Assembly: GCA_937934595.1 (NCBI GenBank)
Contig: CALGZA010000018.1
Coordinates: 1 to 64,000 of the forward strand
Direction of reading: 5' to 3'
DNA length: 64,000 bases
Origin: an uncultured Verrucomicrobiales bacterium
GTDB taxonomy: Bacteria > Verrucomicrobiota > Verrucomicrobiia > Verrucomicrobiales > Akkermansiaceae
Below are positions 10,340 through 20,262 of the stretch, piece by piece (the first letter of the stretch is position 1; every line of letters starts with the position of its first letter). A model generated the notes under the pieces. The model was not told where the DNA came from, did not search any database, and saw nothing but the letters and a program-made list of their open reading frames with translations. A program made the position numbers and the translations under genes.

Positions 10340-11182
10340 CTAGGACATATTAACCACTAACCGCACACCATCCCTCTCCAACAAAACCTTCCGCTCTTTA
10401 TAAAGCTGCCCAAGAGCCTTCTTATACGTTTTCTTACTCACACCAAACATTGCCTGTATAGACAAAGCATCACTCTTATCACCCACTCCAATAAAGCCCC
10501 CCTCCTGAGACAACCTACTCATAATCTGCTCCGCTAAAGTCCCCACCTTCTCAGCACCAGGCTTATGCAAAATAACATCCACCTTATCATCATCGCGTAA
10601 ACCAAGAACATAACCCTTAAGCTTATCCCCTATCGTTACTGGCTGAAAAATCTGATCATGATATATCATCCCCCAGTGCGTCCCCTCCACTATCACATTA
10701 TAACCATTGGAAGACCGCCTCACCACCAGAAGACCTACCTGCTCATCTTCCAGAAACGTCCTCCTATCTTTACCTAAAAACCTACCAAGCTTAGTAGTAG
10801 CCGCCAACCTGCCCGACTCCTCATCCACATAAGCACGCACCATCACACTCAACCCCTCACTAACCTTCCTCTTCTGCTCTCCAAAAGGCAACATCAGATC
10901 CTTACTCAGCCCCCAGTCCAGAAAAGCCCCCGCCTTATTAACCTGCACCACCCTTAAAACTGCACACTCACCTACAACAATCTTAGGCTCCTTAGTCGTT
11001 GCTATCAAGCGGTCTTCAGAATCATTATAAATAAAAACCCTCACCCATGCACCCACCTCCAAACCACGCCCACCCTCATACGTAGGCAATAAAATTTCTC
11101 CATCCTCATGACCGTCCAGATAAACACCACGCTCCTCTAGCCTCACAACCTCTAAACTATTCCATATACCTAGATCAGCCAT
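10340..11182 (-). CDS. S1 RNA-binding domain protein, CvfB/YitL-like
   Basis: N-terminal S1-like repeats (GVYLDGHEDGEILLP; GAFLDWGLSKDLMLPFGEQ) and C-terminal winged-helix-like FGVSKKTYKKALGQLYKERKVLLERDGVRLV. Confidence 0.8.
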   Translation of the reverse strand: MADLGIWNSLEVVRLEERGVYLDGHEDGEILLPTYEGGRGLEVGAWVRVFIYNDSEDRLIATTKEPKIVVGECAVLRVVQVNKAGAFLDWGLSKDLMLPFGEQKRKVSEGLSVMVRAYVDEESGRLAATTKLGRFLGKDRRTFLEDEQVGLLVVRRSSNGYNVIVEGTHWGMIYHDQIFQPVTIGDKLKGYVLGLRDDDKVDVILHKPGAEKVGTLAEQIMSRLSQEGGFIGVGDKSDALSIQAMFGVSKKTYKKALGQLYKERKVLLERDGVRLVVNMS

Positions 11183-12060
11183 TATGATTCAGCGTCAAAT
11201 ATTGAAGCCATACTCTGTGGCATAACCCTTACCCCACCACCATCGACCATCTCAGAATCACCAGGCATCATCGCTAAAGCCTCACTAACTGACTGCGGCC
11301 TATCCTCCCACTTAGGACTCATCAACTTATACATCCAGTCCCTAAAAGAACTTGGAATCCCTCCTCTATAACCACTCACATAAGGTAACTCCCCCACCTT
11401 ATGCTTAGCCAAAGCCACAGCCAATGGCAAATCCGCCAATGGATGACAATCAGCAAGCATCGCATAACAAAGCTGACCAATCATAAACAAACTAGTAACC
11501 TCCCCCCTAGGCTGCCCTTCACATAACTCCGGCGCCGCAAACGCGGGCGCTATCATCAACGCCCCAGTATCACCACCATGAATCAACGGCAGAAGCTTAC
11601 TATAACCAACATCCGTCATAAGAAAATGCTTACGCCCACTTGCCTTCACATGCACCAAAACAGATGACAACCTAAAATGATAATGAAAGAAACCAATGTG
11701 CCTCAACTCACCCAAAGTCTCTAACAACTGCTCCGCCATAAAATGAACATCAGCTATGCTAAACTCCTTCCTCCCCAATAAACTCTCCAGCGTCAGCCCC
11801 TTCACAGACTCAGAAACCAAATAAGCAAAATCCCCATCTATACCAGCATCCAAGACTGACAAAACATTTGCATTCTCTATAGAAGATAGATCCTTCACAA
11901 CCCCCAAAAAATTCTTCTCAAATTCCAGCTTATCAGCAACACCAGAAATATCAAACTCCCTGAATATCACATCTCGCTTCAACAGCTTATCCTCAGCAAG
12001 ATGCACCTTACCCAAGCGACCCTCTCCAAGGCTTTCTTTGAATGTATATCGATCTATCAT
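11182..12060 (-). CDS. Protein kinase-fold protein, probable pseudokinase
   Basis: LGEGRLGKVHLAED (G-loop), HYHFRLSSVLVHV at the HRD position, DVGYSKLL at DFG; catalytic Lys and Asp appear replaced. Overlaps the S1 gene start by 1 nt. Confidence 0.75.
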   Translation of the reverse strand: MIDRYTFKESLGEGRLGKVHLAEDKLLKRDVIFREFDISGVADKLEFEKNFLGVVKDLSSIENANVLSVLDAGIDGDFAYLVSESVKGLTLESLLGRKEFSIADVHFMAEQLLETLGELRHIGFFHYHFRLSSVLVHVKASGRKHFLMTDVGYSKLLPLIHGGDTGALMIAPAFAAPELCEGQPRGEVTSLFMIGQLCYAMLADCHPLADLPLAVALAKHKVGELPYVSGYRGGIPSSFRDWMYKLMSPKWEDRPQSVSEALAMMPGDSEMVDGGGVRVMPQSMASIFDAES

Positions 12061-12225
12061 CGTTTTCTTTATCTACTAAAAATAAACTAATTACTATAAA
12101 ATGTAAACCTCAGACTCACAGGAAAACAAAATACCAAATACTCATTAAAAAAATCCTCCCACCAAGTAAACTCAATCACCAACTGAGCAACACCTAACCT
12201 AAGAAAATCCCTAAAGAAAAATAAA

Positions 12226-13020
12226 TCACCTCCCCTTCCCAGGCTTTACTCCACTCAACTTAGATCGATTGAAAACAATCTCATGAGCTCCTATATACCC
12301 CGTATCAACCAGCGCCTTATTCCAAGTATCTATAAGCGCAGCATTATTAAAAATATGATACGCCTTCAAAACCCACAATAAACCATCCTGCTTCTTACCA
12401 CCATGAAAACACTCCAAAGCATTCGCATAATAATAAAAAGGATTATCATCCATAAAAGTATGCAACCCTCGCGCCCTCTCCAACTCTAAAACACCCTTCC
12501 CAGAATCACCCCCAGACAAATTAGTCAGCGATACCAAATATTTAAAATCCAACAAAGGCAACCTCCTCCCACCCCTACTATCCAAAAGCCTATGAATATA
12601 CTGAATACGCTCAACAGTCTCCCTAAACCTCCCATCAAAAAAATTAACCTCCACCAAATTCATCAAAGTCGCAAAATGTGCCGGATCTATCTTAAGCACC
12701 CTCTCATAAAATACAATCGCAGAATCTACATCATGAATTTGAGCCCTGCAAATACCCTGTAACCAAATCAAATCTATATCCTCAGGAAAAATAGCCAACG
12801 CATCGCGTGATGCAATCATACACGTAAAAAAATTCTGCTTCTCATTAGCAGCAGCAGCCTTCTTCTTCAACTTCACATACTCAACCCTCTTCTCAATAGG
12901 CAAACGCCCAAACCTCTCGCCAATCTCCTTCAATCGCAGACTAACAACAGGATCCTGCGCTGACAAAAACGATGGCCTCGCCACCATCAAAATAAAAGTT
13001 AATACAGAAAGCAGCCTCAT
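12226..13020 (-). CDS. TPR-containing secreted protein
   Basis: Signal peptide; tetratricopeptide pattern (DVDSAIVFYERVLKIDPAHFATLMNLVEVNFFDGRFRETVERI). Confidence 0.7.
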   Translation of the reverse strand: MRLLSVLTFILMVARPSFLSAQDPVVSLRLKEIGERFGRLPIEKRVEYVKLKKKAAAANEKQNFFTCMIASRDALAIFPEDIDLIWLQGICRAQIHDVDSAIVFYERVLKIDPAHFATLMNLVEVNFFDGRFRETVERIQYIHRLLDSRGGRRLPLLDFKYLVSLTNLSGGDSGKGVLELERARGLHTFMDDNPFYYYANALECFHGGKKQDGLLWVLKAYHIFNNAALIDTWNKALVDTGYIGAHEIVFNRSKLSGVKPGKGR

Positions 13021-13253
13021 AGGTTTAATGATTTAGATCACTAACTAATATAGATACCTTAATAATGTCAAGTATCAACCCACACAAACACAAAACATAA
13101 AACACAAAATATAATCCAAAACACTACCCTAAACTATACCTAAGCCTTACATAGCAATAATTAAGAACCAATCTATCCAACCTAAATATCAAAAAAATCA
13201 CTAGCACAACAAACCTCTCAACATAAAAAAACACCAAAGAAATCAATTTTATT

Positions 13254-13281
13254 TTGACAGATCACCCGCCTCTGCTACGTT
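13254..13281 (+). promoter_or_regulatory. Candidate sigma70-type promoter of tRNA-Thr/tuf with GC-rich discriminator
   Basis: TTGACA (13254-13259), 16 bp spacer, TACGTT (13276-13281; weak -10), followed by CCGCCCGCC. Confidence 0.5.
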
Positions 13282-13347
13282 CCGCCCGCCTGTCAGTAGG
13301 TTAACTACTCGACAAGTAACCAGTATTAATAGCAATTACAACGTTAC

Positions 13348-13422
13348 GCTCTTGTAGCTCAGGGGTAGAGCACATCCTTGGTAAGGATGAAGTCGGCGGT
13401 TCAAATCCGCCCAAGAGCTCCA
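13348..13422 (+). tRNA. tRNA-Thr (anticodon GGT)
   Basis: Cloverleaf: GCTCTTG/CAAGAGC acceptor, CATCC-TTGGTAA-GGATG anticodon arm, GGCGG-TTCAAAT-CCGCC T-arm, encoded CCA. Confidence 0.95.
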
Positions 13423-13453
13423 GCGTAATCGTAATCATATTAATAAATATCCA

Positions 13454-13477
13454 GCTCAGCAAAATAATTTGCTGAGC
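13454..13477 (+). other. Perfect 10-bp hairpin between tRNA-Thr and tuf
   Basis: GCTCAGCAAA-ATAA-TTTGCTGAGC, not followed by a T-tract. Confidence 0.7.
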
Positions 13478-13511
13478 CTAATTAAAGCGCAAAAAAGAAA
13501 AATAAAATATT

Positions 13512-14696
13512 ATGGCTAAAGAAGCATTCGAAAGAAACAAGCCGCACGTTAACGTTGGTACTATCGGACACGTTGACCACGGCAAAACAACTCTTACAGC
13601 AGCTATCACCAACACTCTCGCAGAGGCAGGTGGTGCAGTAGCTAAAGCATACGACGAAATCGACGGTGCACCAGAAGAGCGTGAGCGTGGAATCACCATC
13701 TCAACAGCTCACGTTGAGTATGAGACAGAGACTCGCCACTACGCACACGTTGACTGCCCAGGACACGCTGACTACGTTAAAAACATGATCACAGGTGCAG
13801 CACAAATGGACGGAGCTATCCTCGTTTGTTCAGCAGCTGACGGCCCTATGCCTCAGACTCGTGAGCACATCCTACTTGCTCGTCAGGTCGGTGTTCCAGC
13901 TATCGTAGTTTTCCTAAACAAAGTTGACCAAGTCGACGACGAGGAACTCCTCGAGCTCGTTGAAATGGAAATCCGTGAACTCCTCGACATGTATGAGTTC
14001 CCAGGAGACGACATCCCCGTCATCATGGGATCAGCTCTCAAAGCTCTCGAAGGTGACGCTACTCACAGAGAGAACATCCACAAACTTATGGCAGCTGTTG
14101 ACAGCTACATCCCTGAGCCAGAACGCCCAGTTGATCAGCCATTCCTAATGCCTGTTGAAGACGTATTCAACATCTCAGGCCGTGGAACCGTTCTCACAGG
14201 ACGTATCGAGCGTGGAATCATCAAGAAGATGGAAGAAGTTGAAATCGTAGGTATCAAAGAAACTGCAAAGACAACTATCACAGACATCGAAATGTTCCGT
14301 AAATTCCTCGATGAAGGTCGTGCAGGTGAAAACGTAGGTCTCCTCGTTCGTGGTCTTAAAAAAGACGACGTAGAGCGTGGCCAGGTTGTTGTTAAGCCAG
14401 GAACCGTTACTCCACACGCTAAATTCATCGCTGAAACATACGTTCTATCTAAAGACGAAGGTGGTCGCCACACACCATTCTTCTCAAACTACCGTCCTCA
14501 GTTCTACTTCAGAACAACTGACGTTACAGGCTCTATCAAACTCCCAGAAGGTGTTGAGATGGTAATGCCTGGTGACAACGTTGAAATGGAAGTTGAACTC
14601 ATCACCAAGATCGCTATGGAGAAGCGCATGCGCTTCGCTATACGTGAAGGTGGCCGCACAGTAGGTGCTGGACGTGTAGCTGACATCCTAGACTAA
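13512..14696 (+). CDS. tuf: Elongation factor Tu
   Basis: [24 protein letters not shown]...[25 protein letters not shown]; full-length EF-Tu. Confidence 0.99.
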   Translation: MAKEAFERNKPHVNVGTIGHVDHGKTTLTAAITNTLAEAGGAVAKAYDEIDGAPEERERGITISTAHVEYETETRHYAHVDCPGHADYVKNMITGAAQMDGAILVCSAADGPMPQTREHILLARQVGVPAIVVFLNKVDQVDDEELLELVEMEIRELLDMYEFPGDDIPVIMGSALKALEGDATHRENIHKLMAAVDSYIPEPERPVDQPFLMPVEDVFNISGRGTVLTGRIERGIIKKMEEVEIVGIKETAKTTITDIEMFRKFLDEGRAGENVGLLVRGLKKDDVERGQVVVKPGTVTPHAKFIAETYVLSKDEGGRHTPFFSNYRPQFYFRTTDVTGSIKLPEGVEMVMPGDNVEMEVELITKIAMEKRMRFAIREGGRTVGAGRVADILD

Positions 14697-14735
14697 TTGA
14701 GTAATTATTCTAGAATCAAAAAAAAGCTAACACTT

Positions 14736-14834
14736 TTTTAATGCGCTAGGTTTCAGCACGTTATATCGCTGAAAACTGGATTTCGAGGGTGCTTCAAGTT
14801 TTAATGCTTGAAGTACCCTTAAATCGCATTAAAA
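14736..14834 (+). ncRNA. Candidate branched structured RNA element (intergenic tuf-tRNA-Trp)
   Basis: Closing 10-bp perfect inverted repeat TTTTAATGCG/CGCATTAAAA encloses hairpins TTTCAGC..GCTGAAA (14751-14774) and AGGGTGCTTCAAG..CTTGAAGTACCCT (14786-14819). Confidence 0.5.
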
Positions 14835-14916
14835 CAACTGCCCATCTGGTTCTGAAAAACTTCAAATCAAATTGGCGAAAATAAATAACAAGGAGTAGTA
14901 AATAAAAGTAACAAAC

Positions 14917-14992
14917 AGGGCCGTAGCTCAATTGGTAGAGTAGTGGTTTCCAAAACCATTGGTTGTGAGTTCGAGTCTCTCCGGCCCTGCCA
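14917..14992 (+). tRNA. tRNA-Trp (anticodon CCA)
   Basis: AGGGCCG/CGGCCCT acceptor, GTGGT-TTCCAAA-ACCAT anticodon arm, TTCGAGT T-loop, encoded CCA. Confidence 0.95.
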
Positions 14993-15022
14993 CTCCTTAC
15001 ATTTAAATAACAAAAAAATAAC

Positions 15023-15250
15023 ATGTTTCAGAAGATTTCAACATTCATAGGCGAAGTAAGAGGAGAACTCCGCAAGGCAAGCTGGCCTTGGGATCCAGAT
15101 CCAAAAGCCAAAGGCCTCAAAAAATACAAAGAGCTCATAGACTCTACAGTAGTAGTCATGATCGCCATTGTATTACTAGCAGGTTTCGTTGCCATCTCTG
15201 ACCTACTCTTATCCAATGCTATCCAACTCATCTCAAAGAGCTTTAGCTAA
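15023..15250 (+). CDS. secE: Preprotein translocase subunit SecE
   Basis: Small one-TM protein directly before nusG: FIGEVRGELRKASWP...STVVVMIAIVLLAGFVAISDLLLS. Confidence 0.9.
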   Translation: MFQKISTFIGEVRGELRKASWPWDPDPKAKGLKKYKELIDSTVVVMIAIVLLAGFVAISDLLLSNAIQLISKSFS

Positions 15251-15310
15251 ACAACACCAAAGCAAATACTGCTTTAAACTTTCTATCAAACGATAATTTA
15301 ACACAACCAA

Positions 15311-15886
15311 ATGCCAAAAATCCCACCACCTAACAAACAATGGTATGTAGTCCACGTCCTCTCCGGTCAAGAGCAGCGCGTTCGTGACCGCATCCTGCGT
15401 ATGGTAGAAACAGAAGAAATGGGAGACTATATCTTCGAAGTACTCGTTCCACAGGAATTAGTATCCGTAGTTGGCAAAGGCGGAGAGAAAAAGGAAAGAA
15501 AAAAGAAATTCTATCCCGGTTACATCATCGTAAACATGAACCTCTTCACAGAGGACAATCAACTCGTCGAAAACACCTGGTACTTCATTAAAGAAACAGA
15601 CGGCATCATAGGATTCGCAGGAACCAAAAACGAACCTATTCCTATGCGCCAACGCGAAGTAGACGCCATGCTCGCTCAAATCAAAGAGCGTGAAGAAAAC
15701 ATCCGCCCTTCCATCGCATTCCAAGTCGGAGACGAAGTCACAGTATCAGACGGCCCATTCCAGAGCCAGACAGGTATCGTAGAAGAAATAGACGAAGAAA
15801 AAGGAAAACTACGCGTGTCAGTGACCATATTCGGTCGCGCCACACCAGTAGAACTCGAATTTTGGCAGGTAGAAGCTGGTGAGTAA
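15311..15886 (+). CDS. nusG: Transcription termination/antitermination protein NusG
   Basis: KQWYVVHVLSGQEQRVRDRI...FYPGYIIVNM...VGDEVTVSDGPF KOW motif. Confidence 0.97.
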   Translation: MPKIPPPNKQWYVVHVLSGQEQRVRDRILRMVETEEMGDYIFEVLVPQELVSVVGKGGEKKERKKKFYPGYIIVNMNLFTEDNQLVENTWYFIKETDGIIGFAGTKNEPIPMRQREVDAMLAQIKEREENIRPSIAFQVGDEVTVSDGPFQSQTGIVEEIDEEKGKLRVSVTIFGRATPVELEFWQVEAGE

Positions 15887-15944
15887 TTCATCTGCCACAC
15901 ACATCATCATCACCACATATTAACATCAAACAATTAGCAAAATC

Positions 15945-16373
15945 ATGGCTAAGGAAGTAAAACAAATTCTAAAACTCCAGATACAAGCTGGACAAGCAAA
16001 TCCGTCACCACCAGTTGGACCAGCACTCGGTCAAGCAGGCGTGAACATCATGGCCTTCTGTAAGGACTTCAACGCTCAAACTCAAGCAAAAGCAGGAGAC
16101 CTCCTGCCAGTTGAAATCACCGTATTCAAGGACAGCTCATTCACATTCATCACCAAGCAGCCACCAGCAGCAGTCCTTCTTAAGAAAGCTGCCAAGATTG
16201 CTTCTGGTTCAAGTGAACCAAACAAAGTCAAGGTAGCTAAGCTCACCAAAGAGCAACTCCTAGAAGTAGTTGCAATCAAAATGCCTGACCTCAACGCCAA
16301 TGACCCAGAAGCAGCATGCAGAATCCTCGCAGGAACATGCCGCCAAATGGGAATCACCGTTGAAGGACTCTAG
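15945..16373 (+). CDS. rplK: 50S ribosomal protein L11
   Basis: [37 protein letters not shown]...[13 protein letters not shown]. Confidence 0.99.
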   Translation: MAKEVKQILKLQIQAGQANPSPPVGPALGQAGVNIMAFCKDFNAQTQAKAGDLLPVEITVFKDSSFTFITKQPPAAVLLKKAAKIASGSSEPNKVKVAKLTKEQLLEVVAIKMPDLNANDPEAACRILAGTCRQMGITVEGL

Positions 16374-16395
16374 ATACAAGATCATTTAAAACTAT

Positions 16396-16424
16396 AAAGA
16401 CGCATCACATGATGCGTCTTTTTT
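16396..16424 (+). terminator. Rho-independent terminator after rplK
   Basis: AAAGACGCATC-ACAT-GATGCGTCTTTTTT. Confidence 0.9.
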
Positions 16425-16458
16425 GTGTACCCTTTCCAAACCTAAACCATAAAACCCA

Positions 16459-16695
16459 TCACCCCTCAGAATAAAACAAATCCAGTATCCTCGTCTCATC
16501 CGCAAAAGGATCACGGTAATAGGCCAATACATGCCTCTTTATAACCTTAAAACATATAGGCCTACCCATCAGATCCAGCTCATAGTGATCCCCCTGTGTA
16601 CCAGGAAAACACTCCAGGCGCTTCAAAAAATCCAAAACCTCAGAACCATCAGCTAAACGGCGTATCGCCATCTCAGCATCTTTATGCAGAATCAT
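16459..16695 (-). CDS. Small hypothetical protein
   Basis: 78 aa ORF in good context; no family assigned (faint RelE/ParE-like C-terminal pattern only). Confidence 0.5.
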   Translation of the reverse strand: MILHKDAEMAIRRLADGSEVLDFLKRLECFPGTQGDHYELDLMGRPICFKVIKRHVLAYYRDPFADETRILDLFYSEG

Positions 16696-16699
16696 AACC

Positions 16700-17926
16700 T
16701 TAGATCACACCTAAATCTCTACCCGCCCTAATAAAAGCCTCTATCCCCTTATCAAGCTGCTCTTTACTATGAGCAGCACTAATCTGAGTTCTTATCCTAG
16801 CCGTATCATGAGGCACCACAGGATAAAAAAAGCCTATAGCAAATACCCCATAATCCAAAAGCTTCTCCGAAAACTTCTGTGATAAAGCCGCATCACCTAA
16901 CATAACAGGTGAAATAGGATGGTCATCACCAGAAATAGTAAAACCAGTCGAGGCCATATTATCTCTAAAATAACGGGTATTCTCTTTCACCTTATCAGCA
17001 TATTCATTCGTCTCCTCAAGCATATCAAACACCTCCAATGAAGCAGCTACAATCACCGGCGCTACAGAATTAGAAAACAAATACGGACGTGATCGCTGAC
17101 GCAATAAATCAATAATCTCCTTCTTCCCAGAAGTATAACCACCAGACGCACCACCAAGAGCCTTACCAAGCGTTCCTGTCGTTATATCAATCCCCCCAAA
17201 CAACCCACAGTGCTCATGAGTCCCCCTGCCCCTCTCACCCAGAAACCCAGTCGAGTGACAGTCATCAAAATGAACAATCGCATTATACTTCTCAGCCAAC
17301 TCATGAACCTTGTCTAGCTGACATATAATCCCATCCATAGAGAAAACCCCATCAGTCGTTATCAATTTAAACCGAGCCCCAGCCTCATCAGCCTCCTTAA
17401 GCTTCGCCTCCAAATCCTCCATATCGTTATTCGCATAACGGAAACGCTTAGCCTTACACAAACGAACGCCATCAATTATAGACGCATGGTTCAAACTATC
17501 AGAAATCACAGCATCCTCCGCCGTCAAAAGAACCTCAAACAATCCACCATTCGCATCAAAACAAGACGGATACAATATCGTATCCTCCGTACCCAAATAA
17601 CTAGAAATCTTCTCCTCCAACTCGCGATGCAAAGTCTGAGTGCCACAAATAAACCGCACAGAAGCCATTCCAAAGCCCCACTTCTTAGCCGCAGCAGACG
17701 CTGCAGCCACTACCCGCGGATGATCAGCCAACCCAAGGTAATTATTAGCACACATGTTAATTACCTCAGAACCATCCTCCAAGGTAACAGTCGCATTCTG
17801 TGAAGACGAAATAAAACGCTCACTCTTAAAAAGACCAGCCTCTTTGATACCTGTTAGAGTCGAAGTTAAATGACTTTGTAATTCTCTCGGATACATGCAA
17901 ACAATAAAGCCAGTTTTACTGACCAT
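16700..17926 (-). CDS. kbl: Glycine C-acetyltransferase (2-amino-3-ketobutyrate CoA ligase)
   Basis: [15 protein letters not shown]...[11 protein letters not shown]...[11 protein letters not shown]...[13 protein letters not shown]; start probably internal (MYPRELQ). Confidence 0.95.
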   Translation of the reverse strand: MVSKTGFIVCMYPRELQSHLTSTLTGIKEAGLFKSERFISSSQNATVTLEDGSEVINMCANNYLGLADHPRVVAAASAAAKKWGFGMASVRFICGTQTLHRELEEKISSYLGTEDTILYPSCFDANGGLFEVLLTAEDAVISDSLNHASIIDGVRLCKAKRFRYANNDMEDLEAKLKEADEAGARFKLITTDGVFSMDGIICQLDKVHELAEKYNAIVHFDDCHSTGFLGERGRGTHEHCGLFGGIDITTGTLGKALGGASGGYTSGKKEIIDLLRQRSRPYLFSNSVAPVIVAASLEVFDMLEETNEYADKVKENTRYFRDNMASTGFTISGDDHPISPVMLGDAALSQKFSEKLLDYGVFAIGFFYPVVPHDTARIRTQISAAHSKEQLDKGIEAFIRAGRDLGVI

Positions 17927-17947
17927 GTGAAGCCGAATCTAAAGATT

Positions 17948-19321
17948 TTATCTCGTGGGCGGTAAAACAAGTAACACACTGGTCATACAAAACGCTTCAC
18001 CCGCATCCATAGCCTTTTTAGCGTGCCCAGCTCCCCATGAATCAGTATATATAATCTTATCGGTCTTCTCATTATATCCTATAATAACACGCATGTGACC
18101 ACCTCTAACCTGCGGTATGCCCTCCTCAGCAAAAAGCCCCAACTGTAAACACCAACCCACCGGTATACCCTGTTTGATATACTCCTTTATCTTACTCTTA
18201 AACCTTGAAAATGAATTCTTCTTTATCATCACTTCACGAAAAACCTTAGGATCGCATTTATGCAGAAAATAACTAAAGCTTATACTCTCCTTACTTGAAA
18301 TCCTCGAATACGGCTTCTTACCAGGTATATCTATACTCTTGGCCTTCCTCTTTTTAGCTAGCTGCTGGTAAGAATTTATATCGCGCATCATAGCTTTCAT
18401 TCCAGATACATAGACACGGTAATCTAACTCTTTAGCTGTAATCCCCTTAGGATATTCATACAGTACATTCACACGTGAATTCAACTTACTTGTAACTTTC
18501 TTAAGCGCATTTACCATCTCTGAAATAGAAGTACCTCCTCTTGCACTAGATCCAGCTAACTGCGCTATCTCATGCTGATCCGTAGAACGTCCATAATATT
18601 GATAAATACGCGCAGCAGACGCACACGCACAGTATCCTTTCCGCCCTTGGTCAACCATAGGCAAATTACTAATGTAAACCTCTCCAGTCTTATGATCACT
18701 CTTTACATTTAGAGAGAGTGAGCTACGGCTAGCCGTAGCCTCACCCCTACCCGCACTCTTCTTAGACATCGCTCTAAGCCTCAAGAACTCAGGCCTTCCA
18801 GTAGTAGATCGTGACGCCTCTAAACGGTAAACACTACCTTCCCAACTCCAAACGTCAGCCACTATACTAACCGTCCCCTTCTTCTTCTCTGTCCTAGGCT
18901 TAGTAGCAAGCTTATCAGTGATACCAGACCTAAGCTTACTTATAAGCTTACCAAATTCACCTACACTAATCGCCCCATTATCCCCTCTATTATAGAAAGA
19001 TATCGATAAAGCCTTTATCTCCTTCCCTCCATTTGACAACATAAGACTCTCACCAGCTCTTACTCCAAACATACGGAAACCTCTCCCTTCAGAACGCAAA
19101 GCCTTCTTCCTCGCTGACTGCCACCTAAAGCCAAATTTCCTATTCGCAGGCTTTTTGAAAAATTCCACTGCATTCACCCCCCAGAGTTCCTTATCAAAAA
19201 CCAAAATATCTACATCAACAGGCTTCACCACCACCCTTCTCCTTGTCTGGCCACTTGCTAACAACGAGCAAACAAAACCAAATACACACATCAATATTAC
19301 TATTCTATTTTTACAACACAT
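17948..19321 (-). CDS. Secreted C39-like papain-fold peptidase
   Basis: NLPMVDQGRKGYCACASAARIYQYYG (Cys), GGHMRVIIGYNEKTDKIIYTDSWG (His/Asp): Peptidase_C39_2 pattern. Confidence 0.75.
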   Translation of the reverse strand: MCCKNRIVILMCVFGFVCSLLASGQTRRRVVVKPVDVDILVFDKELWGVNAVEFFKKPANRKFGFRWQSARKKALRSEGRGFRMFGVRAGESLMLSNGGKEIKALSISFYNRGDNGAISVGEFGKLISKLRSGITDKLATKPRTEKKKGTVSIVADVWSWEGSVYRLEASRSTTGRPEFLRLRAMSKKSAGRGEATASRSSLSLNVKSDHKTGEVYISNLPMVDQGRKGYCACASAARIYQYYGRSTDQHEIAQLAGSSARGGTSISEMVNALKKVTSKLNSRVNVLYEYPKGITAKELDYRVYVSGMKAMMRDINSYQQLAKKRKAKSIDIPGKKPYSRISSKESISFSYFLHKCDPKVFREVMIKKNSFSRFKSKIKEYIKQGIPVGWCLQLGLFAEEGIPQVRGGHMRVIIGYNEKTDKIIYTDSWGAGHAKKAMDAGEAFCMTSVLLVLPPTR

Positions 19322-19430
19322 ATAGATATAATTTGAACAAACTGATCACTCCTGTATAGAAAAATATTCAAAAAACTCTAAGACTAAACAAACTAAAATA
19401 ACCTATATTACTGTATATCAATCAACTAAC

Positions 19431-20174
19431 CTACCATACCCCCTGCTCCTTTAACTGCCTCTTCGCCACCTCAGCCCACCCCCTATTTGCCGCAGGAGAC
19501 GCCGGTGACGGGTGTAATATCTTGCCCACTTTCCCTTCGTAGCCCGGAAGATGTTCAGCCAAAGTCGCCTTAAACTGCTTCTCCGCAAAAACCCCTACAC
19601 CTATCAAATACTCAGGCTGCATCTCCTTAATCATCTGCGCCAAATGCCATCGACACGCAGCATCCACTGGCGCCACCTCATCCGCAACTAACTTATCTGG
19701 CGTTATATTCCTACCCGTCTCACCCATCCACACCAATGGACAAAAATTAGTAACAAAATGATCCGCAAAAAAATCATCCACACATGGAAACTCCTCAGAA
19801 AATAAGCCCCACAACCGCCTACCACTCACCTCAGATCGAGGACAACCAAAACCCTGAACAGGTCGCTTAGGATGCTCATTTTCCGGCGTAGCTACCAGTG
19901 TCTCTATCCCCATCCACTCACTAACAGCTGCCACCTCACCAAAAGGCACTCCTGTCTGCGCCATACCCCATGGCCCAGGATTCATCCCCAAAAAAAGCAC
20001 CCGCTTCTCCCCACCACCATAACGCTCCAAATACATCCGATGCGGCTCCCATGCATAAACTAATGGATTATAAACATGAGTCACAGGCTCTGAAAAAATC
20101 AACCCACTCAAATCCCTAACCATCCTCTTTGCAAACTTCTGCAGTTTATCTGACATAACCCCATATTGATACAA
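19431..20174 (-). CDS. SMUG1-type uracil-DNA glycosylase
   Basis: VYNPLVYAWEPHRMYLERYG...RVLFLGMNPGPWGMAQTGVPFGEV...LHPSPASPAANRGWAEVAKRQL. Confidence 0.9.
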   Translation of the reverse strand: MYQYGVMSDKLQKFAKRMVRDLSGLIFSEPVTHVYNPLVYAWEPHRMYLERYGGGEKRVLFLGMNPGPWGMAQTGVPFGEVAAVSEWMGIETLVATPENEHPKRPVQGFGCPRSEVSGRRLWGLFSEEFPCVDDFFADHFVTNFCPLVWMGETGRNITPDKLVADEVAPVDAACRWHLAQMIKEMQPEYLIGVGVFAEKQFKATLAEHLPGYEGKVGKILHPSPASPAANRGWAEVAKRQLKEQGVW

Positions 20175-20262
20175 TCACCTCCCCAATAGCACGCAAAAAA
20201 ATCCAAGATCTGCAGCCACCTAAACCATACACTTCCCACTTGCTTTTTCTAAATGCTCAGGC

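Noticed and set aside
13924-14686. Alternative-frame and antisense ORFs inside tuf (13924..14148, 14135..14473, 14175..14417, 14377..14565, 14504..14686)
   Set aside because: They overlap the full EF-Tu reading frame and have no independent support.
16459-16695. Possible toxin-antitoxin toxin (RelE/ParE-like)
   Set aside because: The similarity is too faint and no antitoxin-like partner gene is adjacent.
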